A stretch of DNA of 64,000 nt, taken from Bradyrhizobium betae (GTDB lineage: Bacteria; Pseudomonadota; Alphaproteobacteria; Rhizobiales; Xanthobacteraceae). The DNA is taken from contig NZ_MZXW01000042.1 in the NCBI RefSeq assembly GCF_004123905.1, positions 21,861-85,860 on the forward strand, in the 5' to 3' direction. The translations under genes were made by a program, and so were the position numbers. Below are positions 56,002 to 63,949 of this stretch, piece by piece; within the stretch, counting starts at the first letter, position 1, and every line of letters starts with the position of its first letter. The notes below the pieces were generated by a model. The model did not search any database. It saw only the letters and a list, made by a program, of their open reading frames with translations, and was not told where the DNA came from.

Positions 56002-56973
56002 ATGGCGATGGAATTGAGGGGCGCGAGAGGCGAGGGGTTTGCGACGATTGCCGCTGATGGTCGCGTGCTGGATTCCTGGTTTCTTCGGCTAAGCCTGGTA
56101 GCGGAGGCTGGCAAGGCAGCAACGGTACGGCTGACGGGCGACGAGATCAGCAGATCGTTGGGCGAGGCGGCAGACGGATATGCGCGACACGACGACATCC
56201 GCAATGTCGATATCGTTTCCATTCAAACAGATATTGGCTCCCTTGCATCTGCGCCGACGGATGTGCACGACGCATATCTTCGGCTCCATCTTCTGAGCCA
56301 CCGGCTGGTCCAGCCGAATTGCCTGAACCTCGACGGAATTTTCGGCCTGTTGCCGAACGTGGCCTGGACGACACTCGGTCCCTGTGAAGGCTCTCGCGTG
56401 CCGGAAGCGCGAATGCTGGCGCGAAAGCGTGCCATCGCATTTGAGGTGACCGGCGTGGATAAATTTCCGCGTATGACTGACTATGTGACGCCTGCGGACG
56501 TGAGAATTGCAGATGCGGATCGCGTCAGGCTCGGAGCCTATCTGGCTCCTGGCACGACCGTCATGCACGAAGGCTTTTGCAATTTTAATGCGGGTACGCT
56601 CGGTCCCTGCATGGTCGAAGGCCGGATCAGCGCCGGTGTGGTCGTCGGAAGCGGCGCCGACGTTGGTGGCGGAGCGTCGATCATGGGCACGCTATCAGGA
56701 GGAGGGAAAGAGAGGATCACAGTCGGCGAGCGCTGCCTGATCGGAGCCAACGCCGGTATCGGCATTTCATTGGGTGACGATTGTATCGTCGAAGCGGGCT
56801 GTTATGTCACCGCCGGCGCGCGCATCCTTTTGGAAGATGGCCGAGTCCTGAAAGCCAGAGATCTGTCGGGCCAGAAGGGCCTTCTTTTTCGTCGTAATTC
56901 CCAGAGCGGCGCTCTCGAGGCAACCAGACGTACACCAAATTGGGACGGCCTCAATTCGCAACTTCACAGCTAA
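56002..56973 (+). CDS. dapD: DapD-type tetrahydrodipicolinate N-succinyltransferase (Pseudomonas/actinobacterial type)
   Basis: A 323-residue left-handed beta-helix protein. Its motifs are those of the long DapD type: LRLHLLSHRLVQPN, FGLLPNVAWT, VDKFPRMTDYV, EGTTVMHEGF-like PGTTVMHEGFCNFNAG, MVEGRISAGVVVG, GANAGIGISLGDDCIVEAG and LLFRRNSQSGALEA. The enzyme succinylates tetrahydrodipicolinate in lysine and diaminopimelate synthesis. No lysine genes are near, the codon use differs from neighbours, and the region is richer in A+T, so horizontal gain is likely. Start ATG 56002 chosen; 55924 is the longer option. Confidence 0.85.
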   Translation: MAMELRGARGEGFATIAADGRVLDSWFLRLSLVAEAGKAATVRLTGDEISRSLGEAADGYARHDDIRNVDIVSIQTDIGSLASAPTDVHDAYLRLHLLSHRLVQPNCLNLDGIFGLLPNVAWTTLGPCEGSRVPEARMLARKRAIAFEVTGVDKFPRMTDYVTPADVRIADADRVRLGAYLAPGTTVMHEGFCNFNAGTLGPCMVEGRISAGVVVGSGADVGGGASIMGTLSGGGKERITVGERCLIGANAGIGISLGDDCIVEAGCYVTAGARILLEDGRVLKARDLSGQKGLLFRRNSQSGALEATRRTPNWDGLNSQLHS

Positions 56974-56989
56974 ATTGTGAAATTGCGAT

Positions 56990-57611
56990 GTGCACTTAAT
57001 CATCACCGTCAGGCAGCGCTGGCTTCGGTCTGCGCTTGCTAGGCTTGAAGCGGGTCAATTAAGTGCACAGTCATCGTAATCCCGGTGCGGCAGCTCATCG
57101 CGTAGATGATCGCGTCTGGACCACGGATCTAGCCTCGTACTCGTAGTCGTCGGTTTGCGAGCATAAACCGGAAGTCGCCCGGCATCGCCGACATCGGCGG
57201 CCTATGACCGGCAGCGGATGTTAACGGTCAGTCTTTCATGCCATCCAGACCGGGATGATCTTTGTAGATATTGTCCTGAAGCATGGTGTCTATCCGAGCG
57301 ATGATATCGCCGACTGATGTCCTCAATCTCAGAAGCTCATCTGCTGGAGAGGCTTCTTTGGCGAGCGTGAGTGCTAGGGAAAACTCCTCAATGACCCGCT
57401 CTATGTGCTGTTTAAATCGTGTGGCTGATTGCGCGTCCATAGAGCCATCTCGCGGGAACAGGGCCTGTCTTGCAAAGGGCAGCATACCTGGCTTTGGAAG
57501 CCATCCAATAGCTGGGGCGCTACTGTTCCGTTAATGTGAAGGGTGTCGGATGCCGAGATTACGCGGATTGCGCTGACGGTGCACTTAATCATCACCGTCA
57601 GGCAGTGCTGG
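56990..57611. repeat. Pair of 33-base direct repeats with an inverted 11-mer
   Basis: The 33-base sequences at 56990-57022 and 57579-57611 are identical but for one base and begin GTGCACTTAATCATCACCGTC. Near the first copy an inverse complement of the leading 11-mer, ATTAAGTGCAC, lies at 57058-57068. They enclose the small gene at 57228. They look like footprints of a mobile or recombining element; the stretch 57023-57227 contains no other clear feature. Confidence 0.7.
57228..57440 (-). CDS. Small hypothetical protein (70 aa)
   Basis: A 70-residue, helical, acidic protein beginning MDAQSATRFKQHIERVIEEF with SPADELLRLRTSVGDIIARI in the middle. A coiled-coil-like heptad pattern is plausible. 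The start is placed at ATG 57440; the frame reaches back to 57485. It sits between the two 33-base repeats. Family unknown. Confidence 0.5.
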   Translation of the reverse strand: MDAQSATRFKQHIERVIEEFSLALTLAKEASPADELLRLRTSVGDIIARIDTMLQDNIYKDHPGLDGMKD

Positions 57612-57620
57612 GCGCGCGCC

Positions 57621-57989
57621 CTAAGCGGTGGGCGCCAGCACGCGCAGGCGATGACCGTCGGGATCGAGCGCAACGAAGGTGTGTCCGAATGGCATTGCGG
57701 TCGGAGGCTGCGCAATCCGGACGCCGCGCCTCGTCCACGTTTCAAAGGTCGCGCGCACCTCCTCCGCATTTGCGACCGCCCATGAGATCTCGCTACAGCC
57801 GGCTTCTGAAGCGGAAGGAGGCTCGACGGCGTCCCGCTGCCACAATCCCAGCATGGCGCCGTTCCCGAGTGGAAGAAGCACGAATTTGGGGGATGATTGC
57901 GCGACAGGACGCTCCAGCAGCTTCTGATAGAAGGCGGAGCTCGCTTGTGCATCGTCGACATAGAGCACCACGAGATTGAAGTCGGCCAT
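57621..57989 (-). CDS. VOC-family (glyoxalase-like) protein
   Basis: A 122-residue VOC protein with two beta-alpha-beta-beta-beta repeats: LVVLYVDDAQASSAFYQKLL and GHTFVALDPDGHRLRVL. Metal ligands characteristic of the fold are the His in GHTFV and a Glu or Asp near each repeat. It may be an enzyme or a drug-binding resistance protein. It lies downstream of a WYL regulator and shares an operator-like site with it. Confidence 0.85.
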   Translation of the reverse strand: MADFNLVVLYVDDAQASSAFYQKLLERPVAQSSPKFVLLPLGNGAMLGLWQRDAVEPPSASEAGCSEISWAVANAEEVRATFETWTRRGVRIAQPPTAMPFGHTFVALDPDGHRLRVLAPTA

Positions 57990-58037
57990 TTACATCTCCT
58001 GTTCAGCTTGGCGATGGCCGAGGCTTACGGGAAGGTG

Positions 58038-58057
58038 CTGTCAGTTTCTGTCAGCAT
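58038..58057. promoter_or_regulatory. Operator-like repeat upstream of the VOC gene
   Basis: CTGTCAGTTTCTGTCAGCAT, two CTGTCAG units with a 10-base period, ends 49 bases before the VOC start. A near-identical 20-mer lies before the WYL gene at 58768-58787, with two differences. Confidence 0.6.
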
Positions 58058-58059
58058 GA

Positions 58060-58746
58060 TCAGTGTTCGCCAATGCATTCCTGCTGCCGCCACTCCCGCA
58101 GCAAATCGGTGCGGCGTCGTGGGTAGCGGCGCTCCGTGAGCGTGATCGACAGGATCCGGTCGGTGCGGAAATGGCGGTAGTCGCCGCGGCTCTCGCACCA
58201 GGCCGCCACCATGCGTATCCGATCGAAGAACCCGAGTGCGATCGGCCAGATCGTGCGGTTGGTGCGGTTGTCCCGTTCGTCGCTATAGGTGATGCGCATC
58301 TTGCGTTCCGTGCGGATGGCGGCGCGAATGATCGGCAATTCGGCGTCGCCTGCTGCCGGATGGCGGCGAGCGACCATCAGGCCCGACGTTTCCAGGCTCC
58401 GCTGGAGGTCGTCCGGCAGTACGGCGGCAATCTTTGCAAGCGCGTTGTGGGCCGCCTTTCCGAGCGGCTCATCCGGCTGCGCGGCAACCCATCGACCGCC
58501 CAGCACCAGCGCTTCGATCTCCTCTTCCGAGAACATCAGAGGCGGCAACATGAACCCCGGCCGCAGGACGTAGCCGATGCCGGCCTCGCCATCGATGTGG
58601 GCCCCTTGGCCCTTCAGCGTCTCGATGTCCCGATAGATGGTCCGGAGCGAGACGCCGAGTTCCTCGGCCAGCCGGCACGCCGCGACGGGCCGACGGTGTG
58701 TGCGCAGGAGCTGGATCACGTCGAGAAGGCGTTGAGCGCGCGACAT
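58060..58746 (-). CDS. YafY-type HTH/WYL transcriptional regulator
   Basis: A 228-residue regulator: an HTH_11 domain (SRAQRLLDVIQLLRTHRRPV, GVSLRTIYRDIETLKGQGAH) and a C-terminal WYL-like effector domain with RKMRITYSDERDNRTNRTIWP and LGFFDRIRMVAAWCESRGDYRHFRTDRI. WYL domains bind small ligands or nucleic acid. It controls the neighbouring VOC gene by inference from the shared operator. Confidence 0.85.
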   Translation of the reverse strand: MSRAQRLLDVIQLLRTHRRPVAACRLAEELGVSLRTIYRDIETLKGQGAHIDGEAGIGYVLRPGFMLPPLMFSEEEIEALVLGGRWVAAQPDEPLGKAAHNALAKIAAVLPDDLQRSLETSGLMVARRHPAAGDAELPIIRAAIRTERKMRITYSDERDNRTNRTIWPIALGFFDRIRMVAAWCESRGDYRHFRTDRILSITLTERRYPRRRTDLLREWRQQECIGEH

Positions 58747-58767
58747 GGCGGCTCATATCACGGCATA

Positions 58768-58787
58768 CTGCCAGATTCTGTCAGCAT
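58768..58787. promoter_or_regulatory. Operator-like repeat upstream of the WYL gene
   Basis: CTGCCAGATTCTGTCAGCAT, the partner of the site at 58038-58057, lies 22 bases before the regulator start. Two positions differ. Autoregulation and control of the VOC gene would follow. Confidence 0.6.
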
Positions 58788-58799
58788 CGGCCTTCAGCT

Positions 58800-58919
58800 C
58801 GTAGAATGGGCAGAGCGACTTGTCCGCCGTAGCTCGCAGAGCGAAGGCGTAAGCGAAACCCATCAAAGCCTCGCGATGACGAAGTTTATGGGTTTCGCAA
58901 GAGCTCAGCCCATCCTACG
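58800..58919. repeat. Nested palindromic repeat next to a tauE remnant
   Basis: Outer arms CGTAGAATGGGC (58800-58811) and GCCCATCCTACG (58908-58919) pair with one mismatch; inner arms GCGAAACCCAT (58853-58863) and ATGGGTTTCGC (58888-58898) pair perfectly. It abuts a tauE-like tail. Confidence 0.75.
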
Positions 58920-58957
58920 GGCTGGTGATCTCGGCGGCGCCGCAGTTGATCGCTTAG
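58919..58957 (+). pseudogene. Decayed tauE-like C-terminal tail
   Basis: A 39-base stretch reads in frame GLVISAAPQLIA and a stop, nearly the end of the TauE gene at 55107-55877. It has no start or upstream coding continuation, since a palindromic repeat occupies the bases before it. It is either a remnant of another tauE gene or a short duplicate. Confidence 0.6.
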
Positions 58958-59042
58958 AGGGCATTCACGCGGCGCGGTCTTAGGTCTTGGCTTTCCTCGG
59001 ACGTCCGTATCACGGGCTGACGCGGTCGCCCCAATTCCCGCC

Positions 59043-59186
59043 CTACTGGGCTTGATCGTAGGCCTGAAGGATCCGGACAAAATCAGCCATGCTGGACCGA
59101 TCTTCAACCATAGCCGCAACCGGAGTATTGGACGCGGGCTGGCTTCCTTGCCAGAACCGCATCAGGAGATCGGTGATGTTTCTCAT
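59043..59186 (-). CDS. Possible 47-residue protein
   Basis: A 47-codon frame on the minus strand, MRNITDLLMRFWQGSQPASN then TPVAAMVEDRSSMADFVRIL, has a start, a stop and a plausible helical composition. It is too short for routine calling and lacks a clear ribosome site. Coding potential is not proven. It lies in a gap between the tauE relic and the next gene. Confidence 0.35.
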   Translation of the reverse strand: MRNITDLLMRFWQGSQPASNTPVAAMVEDRSSMADFVRILQAYDQAQ

Positions 59187-59655
59187 GGCGTACTCTCTGC
59201 ACCAACCACGACAGTAAGCATCAGTTGACCGGCAAAGCGCCGCTAGATCGGGACAGGGCCGGCGGGCGTTACGCCGCCGGCCTTGTCCCGCAACTGCCGG
59301 CTCGCAGGGCCGGTTCCGTTGCTTTCACTCTGGATGTATCGGTAACACCAAGCGCTTGGTCGGCGCCATCGCGCGCAGGTTTGAAGTGACCATACTTAGG
59401 TAGACTTGGGATGGTGAACCGGGATCGGTCGACCGAGTGTCGGTTCAATCGCAGTCCGCAGGATGAGTTGAGCCCACCCTAGTGCGGCGCTGGAATGACG
59501 GTGACGGAAATTACCATGTCTCACTTACGGGGGGCAGCCCAGCACTGTCACCGCAATTGCCCGTAATTGCATTGAAAGGCGACAGGGTGACTACGCTCAC
59601 TGTCACCGTGACTCGGCCCATCAAGTCACCTGCTCTCACGTCACCTGCTCTCAGG
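59187..59655. other. 469-base stretch with no convincing gene
   Basis: No gene could be supported. A tandem TCACCTGCTCTCA (59626-59638 and 59641-59653, period 15) lies near the right end. A long plus-strand frame through 59482-59964 reads across the small minus-strand gene and shows no recognisable domain. Confidence 0.4.
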
Positions 59656-59841
59656 TCACTTGGCGTAGCCCTGAGAGCGCAGCCACGCGATCTTGCGGTC
59701 GCCGTTGATCCAGCCGTCGGCATCCGCCTTGCTGGCAAATCCGGTAATTTCACGCTGCTCGGTGCCCGGATAGTCGGCGAGTATTTTCCAGTCGCCCTCG
59801 GCGACACGTACGGTTCTGAAGGTCACTTTAATTTTAGCCAT
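59656..59841 (-). CDS. Small conserved hypothetical protein (61 aa)
   Basis: A 61-residue basic protein, MAKIKVTFRTVRVAEGDWKI, with a C-terminal DGWINGDRKIAWLRSQGYAK. It resembles small proteins found repeatedly in Bradyrhizobium-like genomes. Role unknown; possibly nucleic-acid binding given its basic surface. Confidence 0.65.
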   Translation of the reverse strand: MAKIKVTFRTVRVAEGDWKILADYPGTEQREITGFASKADADGWINGDRKIAWLRSQGYAK

Positions 59842-60123
59842 GCCGCATTATGCGCCGTTTGGCTCGAAATGAGAACCCGTCTTGCGGCCGGACGGCCACC
59901 TTTTAGTCAGTTTTCTCGCAACTTCACCGCCCACAGGCGGCGATCTTCACCCTTACAGATGTAACCATCTCACCCGGAAGCGACATCGTTCAGTAGCGCG
60001 CGCCGCGTCATTCTTGGAGCGGTCCGCGCGGACGCATGCGCGGCCAAGCATCCGTCCGAAAGCCTGCACTGCGTTGCCCGGGATGGATTGCAAGCCAATT
60101 CACCTGCGTGACGGAAAGGCTCC

Positions 60124-61425
60124 ATGATGTCGTATCATTTTCTGCTGGCGTCGTGGGGAACCCTCGGGAATTTGAGCCCGATGCTCACTGCGGCGCGGAG
60201 GTTGCATCGACATGGACACCATGCCCGGGTGATGGCGGATCCGGCGATGCGCTCCGAGATCGAGGCCTCCGGCTTCGAATTCGCAGCATGGCGGCGCGCC
60301 CCGACCGGCGTGGCTGCGGATCCGGTCGACGTCTCGGACATGCAAGACTTTCTACGCCGGGCCATCTTTGATCCTGCCCCGCTCTATGCGGCCGATATCC
60401 GCCATGAGGTCGGCCGTATGCCGACGGATGCCGTTCTCGTGCTTGACGCGCTTTTTGGCGGTGCGCTCGGAGCGGAGGCATCCGGCGTGCCTTTCGCGCT
60501 CCTGTCCCCTCATGTCAGCCTTCGTCCTCTGCCGGGCATGCCGCCGGTCACCGGCGGATTGAGCCAACCGAGAACGCCGGACGAGCGCGCCGAAGTCGAC
60601 GCCGCCAATGCCAGGCAGGCCGAAACACTCAACTTTTTTCTGCCTGATCTGAACCGCACGCGTGCCGACCTGGGTCTTCCTCTGCTGGGTGATGTCTTCG
60701 ATCTGTTCGATCGCGCCGACCGGCTTTTGCTTGCGACCAGTCAGGCGTTCGACTTTCAGGCGGACGCGCTGCCCGACAATTTCCGCTACGTCGGACCGCT
60801 GCTCGATGTCCCGAACTGGTCAAGATCTCTGCAGACGGAGGCATGGCGAGCGCCATGGTCGGCCAGGTCGGGTCGTCCTCGCGCGCTGATCGCATGCAGC
60901 ACGGGCGCGCAAGGTCAGCGCGACATGTTTCAGCGAATGATCGACGCGATGGAAGCGGTCGAGATCGATGCCATTGCAACAGCCGGTCCCAATCTGGACG
61001 TCGCCGATCTCAGGGCTCCGAAGAATGTGCATTTGATCCGGGGCGCTCCCCATGACCTCGTCATGAAGGATGTTTCCGTGGTGATATCGCAAGGCGGCCA
61101 CGGAACGACCATTCGTTCACTCATCAACGGGCTGCCGCAGCTCATCCTCCCGATGGGGCGGGACCAGGCCGCCAATGCCGCGCGCATCGAGGCGAAGGGG
61201 GCAGGGCTTCAATTGCCACCGACCGCCTCCGAAGCGGACATTGCCGCGGCGGTGAACCGATTGATCGGAGAGCCGCAATTCAAGATGACGGCCCGTCTCC
61301 TCGGCGAGGCCATCAAGGCCGATATCGATCGGTCCAGCCTCGTCGACGAGATGGAAGCGATCGCCGCCGCCGGCCGCGCGGCGAGACAGCAGGCGAAGAA
61401 GCTACCGGTTCGTAAATCTGCCTGA
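60124..61425 (+). CDS. UGT-type (GT1) glycosyltransferase
   Basis: A 433-residue GT1 glycosyltransferase. The acceptor half begins FLLASWGTLGNLSPMLTAAR, and the nucleotide half carries ISQGGHGTTIRSLINGLPQL followed by LPMGRDQAANAARIEAKGAG, the UGT signature (its first His is Gln here). The enzyme transfers a sugar from UDP-sugar, probably to a small hydrophobic acceptor. It is followed by a dioxygenase and a hydrolase gene. ATG 60124 chosen, with ATG 60127 possible. Confidence 0.88.
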   Translation: MMSYHFLLASWGTLGNLSPMLTAARRLHRHGHHARVMADPAMRSEIEASGFEFAAWRRAPTGVAADPVDVSDMQDFLRRAIFDPAPLYAADIRHEVGRMPTDAVLVLDALFGGALGAEASGVPFALLSPHVSLRPLPGMPPVTGGLSQPRTPDERAEVDAANARQAETLNFFLPDLNRTRADLGLPLLGDVFDLFDRADRLLLATSQAFDFQADALPDNFRYVGPLLDVPNWSRSLQTEAWRAPWSARSGRPRALIACSTGAQGQRDMFQRMIDAMEAVEIDAIATAGPNLDVADLRAPKNVHLIRGAPHDLVMKDVSVVISQGGHGTTIRSLINGLPQLILPMGRDQAANAARIEAKGAGLQLPPTASEADIAAAVNRLIGEPQFKMTARLLGEAIKADIDRSSLVDEMEAIAAAGRAARQQAKKLPVRKSA

Positions 61426-61633
61426 CGGTTCCGCTCGACCCCTTCTGCGCCATCGAGCGATGTTCGCTATTGTGCCGCTCCTGGTATAGATGCGGGCACC
61501 GGATCGATACCTCAGTGCAATCGGTTGCGCCTGAGCGAGCCCGTGCATTGGGCCTCGCCAAGTTGCAAACCAGAGGCCGGCGAAATATCGTTGCTGCTCT
61601 GACGCCCTTCCTAACTTCTCAGGAGCCAGCAAT

Positions 61634-62707
61634 ATGAATGCGGTCTCGGCGCCCAGCGCGATCGATCGCCCTCCAGGGAAAATCGACGTTCCATCTGCCT
61701 GGCTAGGCGCAGAGATGAAGGCCGATCCCGATCGTTGGTTGATATCGCTTTCTGCCGGCGAGATCGCCGAGCTTGAGAGTGCGGCTGAATCCTATCTTGG
61801 CAGAAGCAGGCAAATCGCCGACATCACGAAGGCAAGCTTTCCGCTTCCCCGCTTCGGCGCGCACCTGGAAGCGCTCAAGGAAAAGCTGCTGGCTGGCCTC
61901 GGATTCGAAGTCATCCGCGGTCTCCCGGTGGCGAAATACAGCCAGGAGTTCGCGGCTACGATATTTTGCGGCGTGGGGGCGCATCTCGGATCGGCGCGAT
62001 CCCAGAATGCAGCGGGTCACATTCTCGGTCACGTCCGAGACACAGGCGCCGATGCGAAGAATCCGAACACCCGAATCTATCAGACGTCGGAACGGCAAAC
62101 CTTCCACACGGATTCCTCCGACGTGGTTGGACTGTTATGCATTCGCGAGGCGATGGAGGGAGGGGATTCTCTCCTCGTCAGTACGACGACCATCTACAAC
62201 GCGATGTTCGACAGCCGTCCCGACCTTGCCGCCCTCTTGTTCGACCCCATCGCGACGGACCGGCGCGGCGAAGTTCCGGAGAACGAAAAGCCATATCTCG
62301 AGATCCCGGTGCTGAACTGGCATGCGGGGTTCCTGACCGGATTCTATCAACGCCAGTATATCGATAGTGCGCAGCGTTTTCCTGACGCCCTCAGACTGAC
62401 GCCGGCTCACGTCGAGGCGCTGGATCTCTTTGACGCGCTCGCAAATGATCCCGCGCTGCATTTCGGCATGCGGCTTCAGCCGGGCGATATGCAGTTCGTC
62501 TACAATCATGCTTTGCTGCACGATCGGACCGGATTCCGCGACTGGCCTGACGCAGGCCAAAAGCGTCATCTATTGCGCCTTTGGCTGAGCATGGAAGGTG
62601 ATCGGCCGCTGCCCGATTGCTTCAGGCAGCGCTATGGCTCGATCGAGATTGGCAACCGCGGTGGCATTATCACCAAAGGGACCAGTCTGAACGTCCCGTT
62701 GGATTGA
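61634..62707 (+). CDS. TauD/TfdA-family Fe(II)/2-oxoglutarate dioxygenase
   Basis: A 357-residue non-heme iron dioxygenase. The facial triad is H158 and D160 in FHTDSSD plus H296 in HALLHDRTGF; R315 in HLLRLWLSM should bind 2-oxoglutarate. The family oxidises small acids or modifies natural products. ATG 61634 lies 208 bases after the UGT stop. Substrate not identifiable from sequence. Confidence 0.88.
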   Translation: MNAVSAPSAIDRPPGKIDVPSAWLGAEMKADPDRWLISLSAGEIAELESAAESYLGRSRQIADITKASFPLPRFGAHLEALKEKLLAGLGFEVIRGLPVAKYSQEFAATIFCGVGAHLGSARSQNAAGHILGHVRDTGADAKNPNTRIYQTSERQTFHTDSSDVVGLLCIREAMEGGDSLLVSTTTIYNAMFDSRPDLAALLFDPIATDRRGEVPENEKPYLEIPVLNWHAGFLTGFYQRQYIDSAQRFPDALRLTPAHVEALDLFDALANDPALHFGMRLQPGDMQFVYNHALLHDRTGFRDWPDAGQKRHLLRLWLSMEGDRPLPDCFRQRYGSIEIGNRGGIITKGTSLNVPLD

Positions 62708-62865
62708 CGTTCGAAGCATCCGGGGATGTCCGCTAGTGCGCCGCCTTTGGCGGAGAAGCGGAATTACGGTCCAGCACCGCAATTCTGTCGCTGTAATTCC
62801 GAAGCCGACATAATTTAGCCGGCGTTTCTTCGCTTGTTCTCCCTTTCAACGCTTGGGAGACTTAC

Positions 62866-63831
62866 TTGCGCAAAGCGTTCTGGTCTTTGGTTGTTGTGCT
62901 TTCTTGCTTGGCTTCTTCTGCCGACGCCGCTGGCATCCAGCTTTTCAACCATGGCCCCAACTTGACGGGCGCGATCTGGTATCCATGCGAGGCCCAACCG
63001 AAAGACGTGGAGCTTGGCGACCTGGGGGTGGGCGTCGACTATGGTCTCATCGGTGTGAAGGATTGTCCCGTCACCGGGGCAAAGCTGCCGCTGGTCATCG
63101 TTTCCCACGGTTACGTCGGATGGTTCGGCGGGCACCATGACACGGCAGCTGCGCTGGCGGATGCCGGATTCGTCGTCGCGGCAATCAATCATCCGGGCGA
63201 TAACGCGAACGATTCCACCAAGAAGGACGATCTGTCCTCCTACGTGTTGCGTCCGACAGACATGGTCCGTCTGCTCGATTTCATGCTTCAAGACTGGAAA
63301 GATAGGGCCGTCCTCGATCCCGCGAAAATCGGACTGTTTGGATTCTCAAAGGGAGGCTACACCGGTCTGGCACTGATCGGTGCCGCACCGGACTTCGGCC
63401 GTTATGCGCGTGGTTGCACGGATGCGTCGAAATTCTGCGAGCAACTTAGAAGCGGCGATATTCCCGCCTTGGCGCAGGATGCGCGCATTCGCGCCGCTGT
63501 GATCGCCGATCCGATACCGGGTTTCTTCACGCAATCCAATCTGGCCGCGATCAGGATTCCGGTGCAGTTCTGGCGGGCGGAGGTCGGAATCGGGATTATC
63601 GATTCGGAGGGCACGGCGCGGATCGCCCGTGCGCTACCGGGAAAGCCGGAGGTTCACAGCGTGCCTGCCAGCCACTTTGCGTTCCTGGCGCCGTGCTCGC
63701 CGCAACTCAGGGCCGCGCTGCCTCGCATCTGCACCGACAAGCCCGCGGAATTTGATAGGTCAGCGTTTCATCGCGAATTTAACGAAAGCGTTGCGCGGTT
63801 CTTCCATGAGCAACTGGCTGAGGGCAACTGA
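62866..63831 (+). CDS. Secreted alpha/beta hydrolase
   Basis: A 321-residue exported hydrolase, starting at TTG 62866 (GGGAGA upstream). The signal peptide MRKAFWSLVVVLSCLASSAD is followed by AAGIQLF. The triad contains S161 in FGFSKGGYTG, with an oxyanion stretch VIVSHGYVGWFGGHHD and a late His in ASHFAFLAPC. It resembles dienelactone/esterase-type enzymes that act on esters in the periplasm. Confidence 0.82.
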   Translation: MRKAFWSLVVVLSCLASSADAAGIQLFNHGPNLTGAIWYPCEAQPKDVELGDLGVGVDYGLIGVKDCPVTGAKLPLVIVSHGYVGWFGGHHDTAAALADAGFVVAAINHPGDNANDSTKKDDLSSYVLRPTDMVRLLDFMLQDWKDRAVLDPAKIGLFGFSKGGYTGLALIGAAPDFGRYARGCTDASKFCEQLRSGDIPALAQDARIRAAVIADPIPGFFTQSNLAAIRIPVQFWRAEVGIGIIDSEGTARIARALPGKPEVHSVPASHFAFLAPCSPQLRAALPRICTDKPAEFDRSAFHREFNESVARFFHEQLAEGN

Positions 63832-63949
63832 CGGGTACCGCCAAGGCTTTGACGGATAAGTCGGCTCCTGGCCGATTCCGTTGAAAAAGGGAAACAGTAA
63901 TCGGATGTATTGGCGTCAGCGCGATGCGGCCCAATGGCTTTGGCGGTTT

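Noticed and set aside
59626..59653. Tandem TCACCTGCTCTCA as a regulatory repeat
   Set aside because: Only two units near no promoter; probably chance or a small duplication.
59482..59964. 160-residue plus-strand frame
   Set aside because: Overlaps the conserved small minus-strand gene at 59656-59841 and shows no recognisable domain.
62759..62801. Inverted repeat CGGAATTAC ... GTAATTCCG before the secreted hydrolase gene
   Set aside because: A 9-bp repeat with a 25-base loop is weak; no promoter context or regulator to connect it with.
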